Both the position numbers and the translations under genes were made by a program. A stretch of 64,000 bases of DNA from SAR324 cluster bacterium (lineage in GTDB: Bacteria > SAR324 > XYD2-FULL-50-16). Location of the stretch: contig JANQGX010000089.1 in assembly GCA_028282885.1 (NCBI GenBank), positions 25,751 to 89,750 on the forward strand. Reading direction: 5' to 3'. Below the pieces are notes generated by a model. The model saw only the letters and a list, made by a program, of their open reading frames with translations, was not told where the DNA came from and searched no databases. Position 1 is the stretch's first letter; the number at the start of each line of letters is the position of its first letter. Shown piece after piece: positions 63,816 through 64,000 of this stretch.

Positions 63816-63860
63816 ACCGAATCACGGCCAATAAGATCTTAGATTCTGCTGTGATTCGGT
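63816..63860. repeat. 10-bp inverted repeat after the flavodoxin gene
   Basis: ACCGAATCAC (63816-63825) and GTGATTCGGT (63851-63860) are perfect complements with 25 bases between that include the palindrome AAGATCTT. It may form a 3' hairpin of the flavodoxin transcript. Confidence 0.5.
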
Positions 63861-63913
63861 AATCGTGTCTCTCATGATCTAGAATATGTCTTTTTCGATT
63901 GCCCCCCAAACGC

Positions 63914-63951
63914 AAAAAGCCCGGCAAGATCCATCTCTTACCGGGCTTTTT
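63914..63951. terminator. Bidirectional rho-independent terminator
   Basis: AAAAAGCCCGG (63914-63924) pairs with CCGGGCTTTTT (63941-63951). The stem is GC-rich and flanked by A-run and T-run, so it can work on both strands. It would end the rRNA operon coming from the right (minus) and the haem locus transcript coming from the left (plus). Confidence 0.9.
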
Positions 63952-63962
63952 GCTCTTTTGTA

Positions 63963-64000
63963 TCCGGCGGCGTCCTACTCTCCCACACGGTTCCCCATGC
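63963..64000 (-). rRNA. rrf: 5S ribosomal RNA, 3' end only (continues past the window)
   Basis: The reverse complement of the last 36 bases reads GCATGGGGAACCGTGTGGGA followed by GAGTAGGACGCCGCCG, which is the conserved 3' end of bacterial 5S rRNA. The rest of the gene, and presumably a 23S gene, lies beyond base 64000 on the minus strand. Confidence 0.93.

Noticed and set aside
1..64000. CRISPR arrays and tRNA genes
   Set aside because: No regularly spaced direct repeats and no cloverleaf-like sequence with T-loop GTTCGA-type motif were noticed; a tool scan could still find one.

Overview
The window reads as a chromosomal piece of a Gram-negative, signalling-rich bacterium. A TonB-dependent outer-membrane receptor, several periplasmic binding proteins and a class I-type adenylate cyclase argue for a diderm proteobacterium-like host. 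The radical-SAM haem-opening enzyme (HutW/ChuW type) points to at least part-time anaerobic life. Desulfobacterota (deltaproteobacteria) or a neighbouring lineage is my best guess from gene content alone; nothing in the sequence proves it.

Layout. 1-465 is the 3' end of a CgeB/GT1-like glycosyltransferase. 776-5127 holds a REC-PAS-kinase-REC protein and, on the other strand, a sigma-54 activator-like response regulator with no visible DNA-binding helix. 5536-33340 is an unbroken + strand run of fifteen signalling genes: membrane-anchored binding protein, Cache-like/HAMP/GAF kinase with three receivers, CheR, CheB, a second hybrid kinase, a REC/anti-sigma-kinase fusion, a PAS/SpoIIE-type PP2C phosphatase, a STAS protein, a cNMP-fold/HPt/CheA-like kinase, two paralogous proteins with an unknown N-terminal domain plus REC, three poorly known proteins between those paralogues, and a class I adenylate cyclase-like protein. 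33382-33847 is a decayed ion-channel-like gene. 33888-39032 holds two HisKA_2-type kinases divergent from a tandem SBP_bac_3 protein. 39062-39676 is a dead IS200/IS605 remnant next to a gene fragment. 39703-42127 encodes a zinc-ribbon DUF2231 membrane protein, an acyl-CoA dehydrogenase and a second small membrane protein. 42644-53249 is another signalling cluster: CheB-CheR-PAS fusion, PAS-HisKA_2 kinase, eight-PAS hybrid kinase and REC-HD-GYP. An AI-2E-family permease (minus strand) and an orphan Com-like zinc ribbon follow.

55823-63777 looks like a haem or tetrapyrrole acquisition locus: HutW-like radical SAM enzyme, lipoprotein, TonB receptor, MptD-like ECF S component, EcfT, a fused double EcfA ATPase and a flavodoxin-like protein. 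The window ends in a bidirectional terminator and the 3' end of a 5S rRNA gene on the minus strand.

The most interesting part is 14383-33340. It joins a partner-switching module (anti-sigma-type kinase, PP2C, STAS) to a cNMP-fold/HPt kinase, two receivers carrying an unrecognised domain, three unknown proteins and a nucleotide cyclase, with no DNA-binding output gene in the run. All coordinates and motifs were read by eye; no database search was possible.
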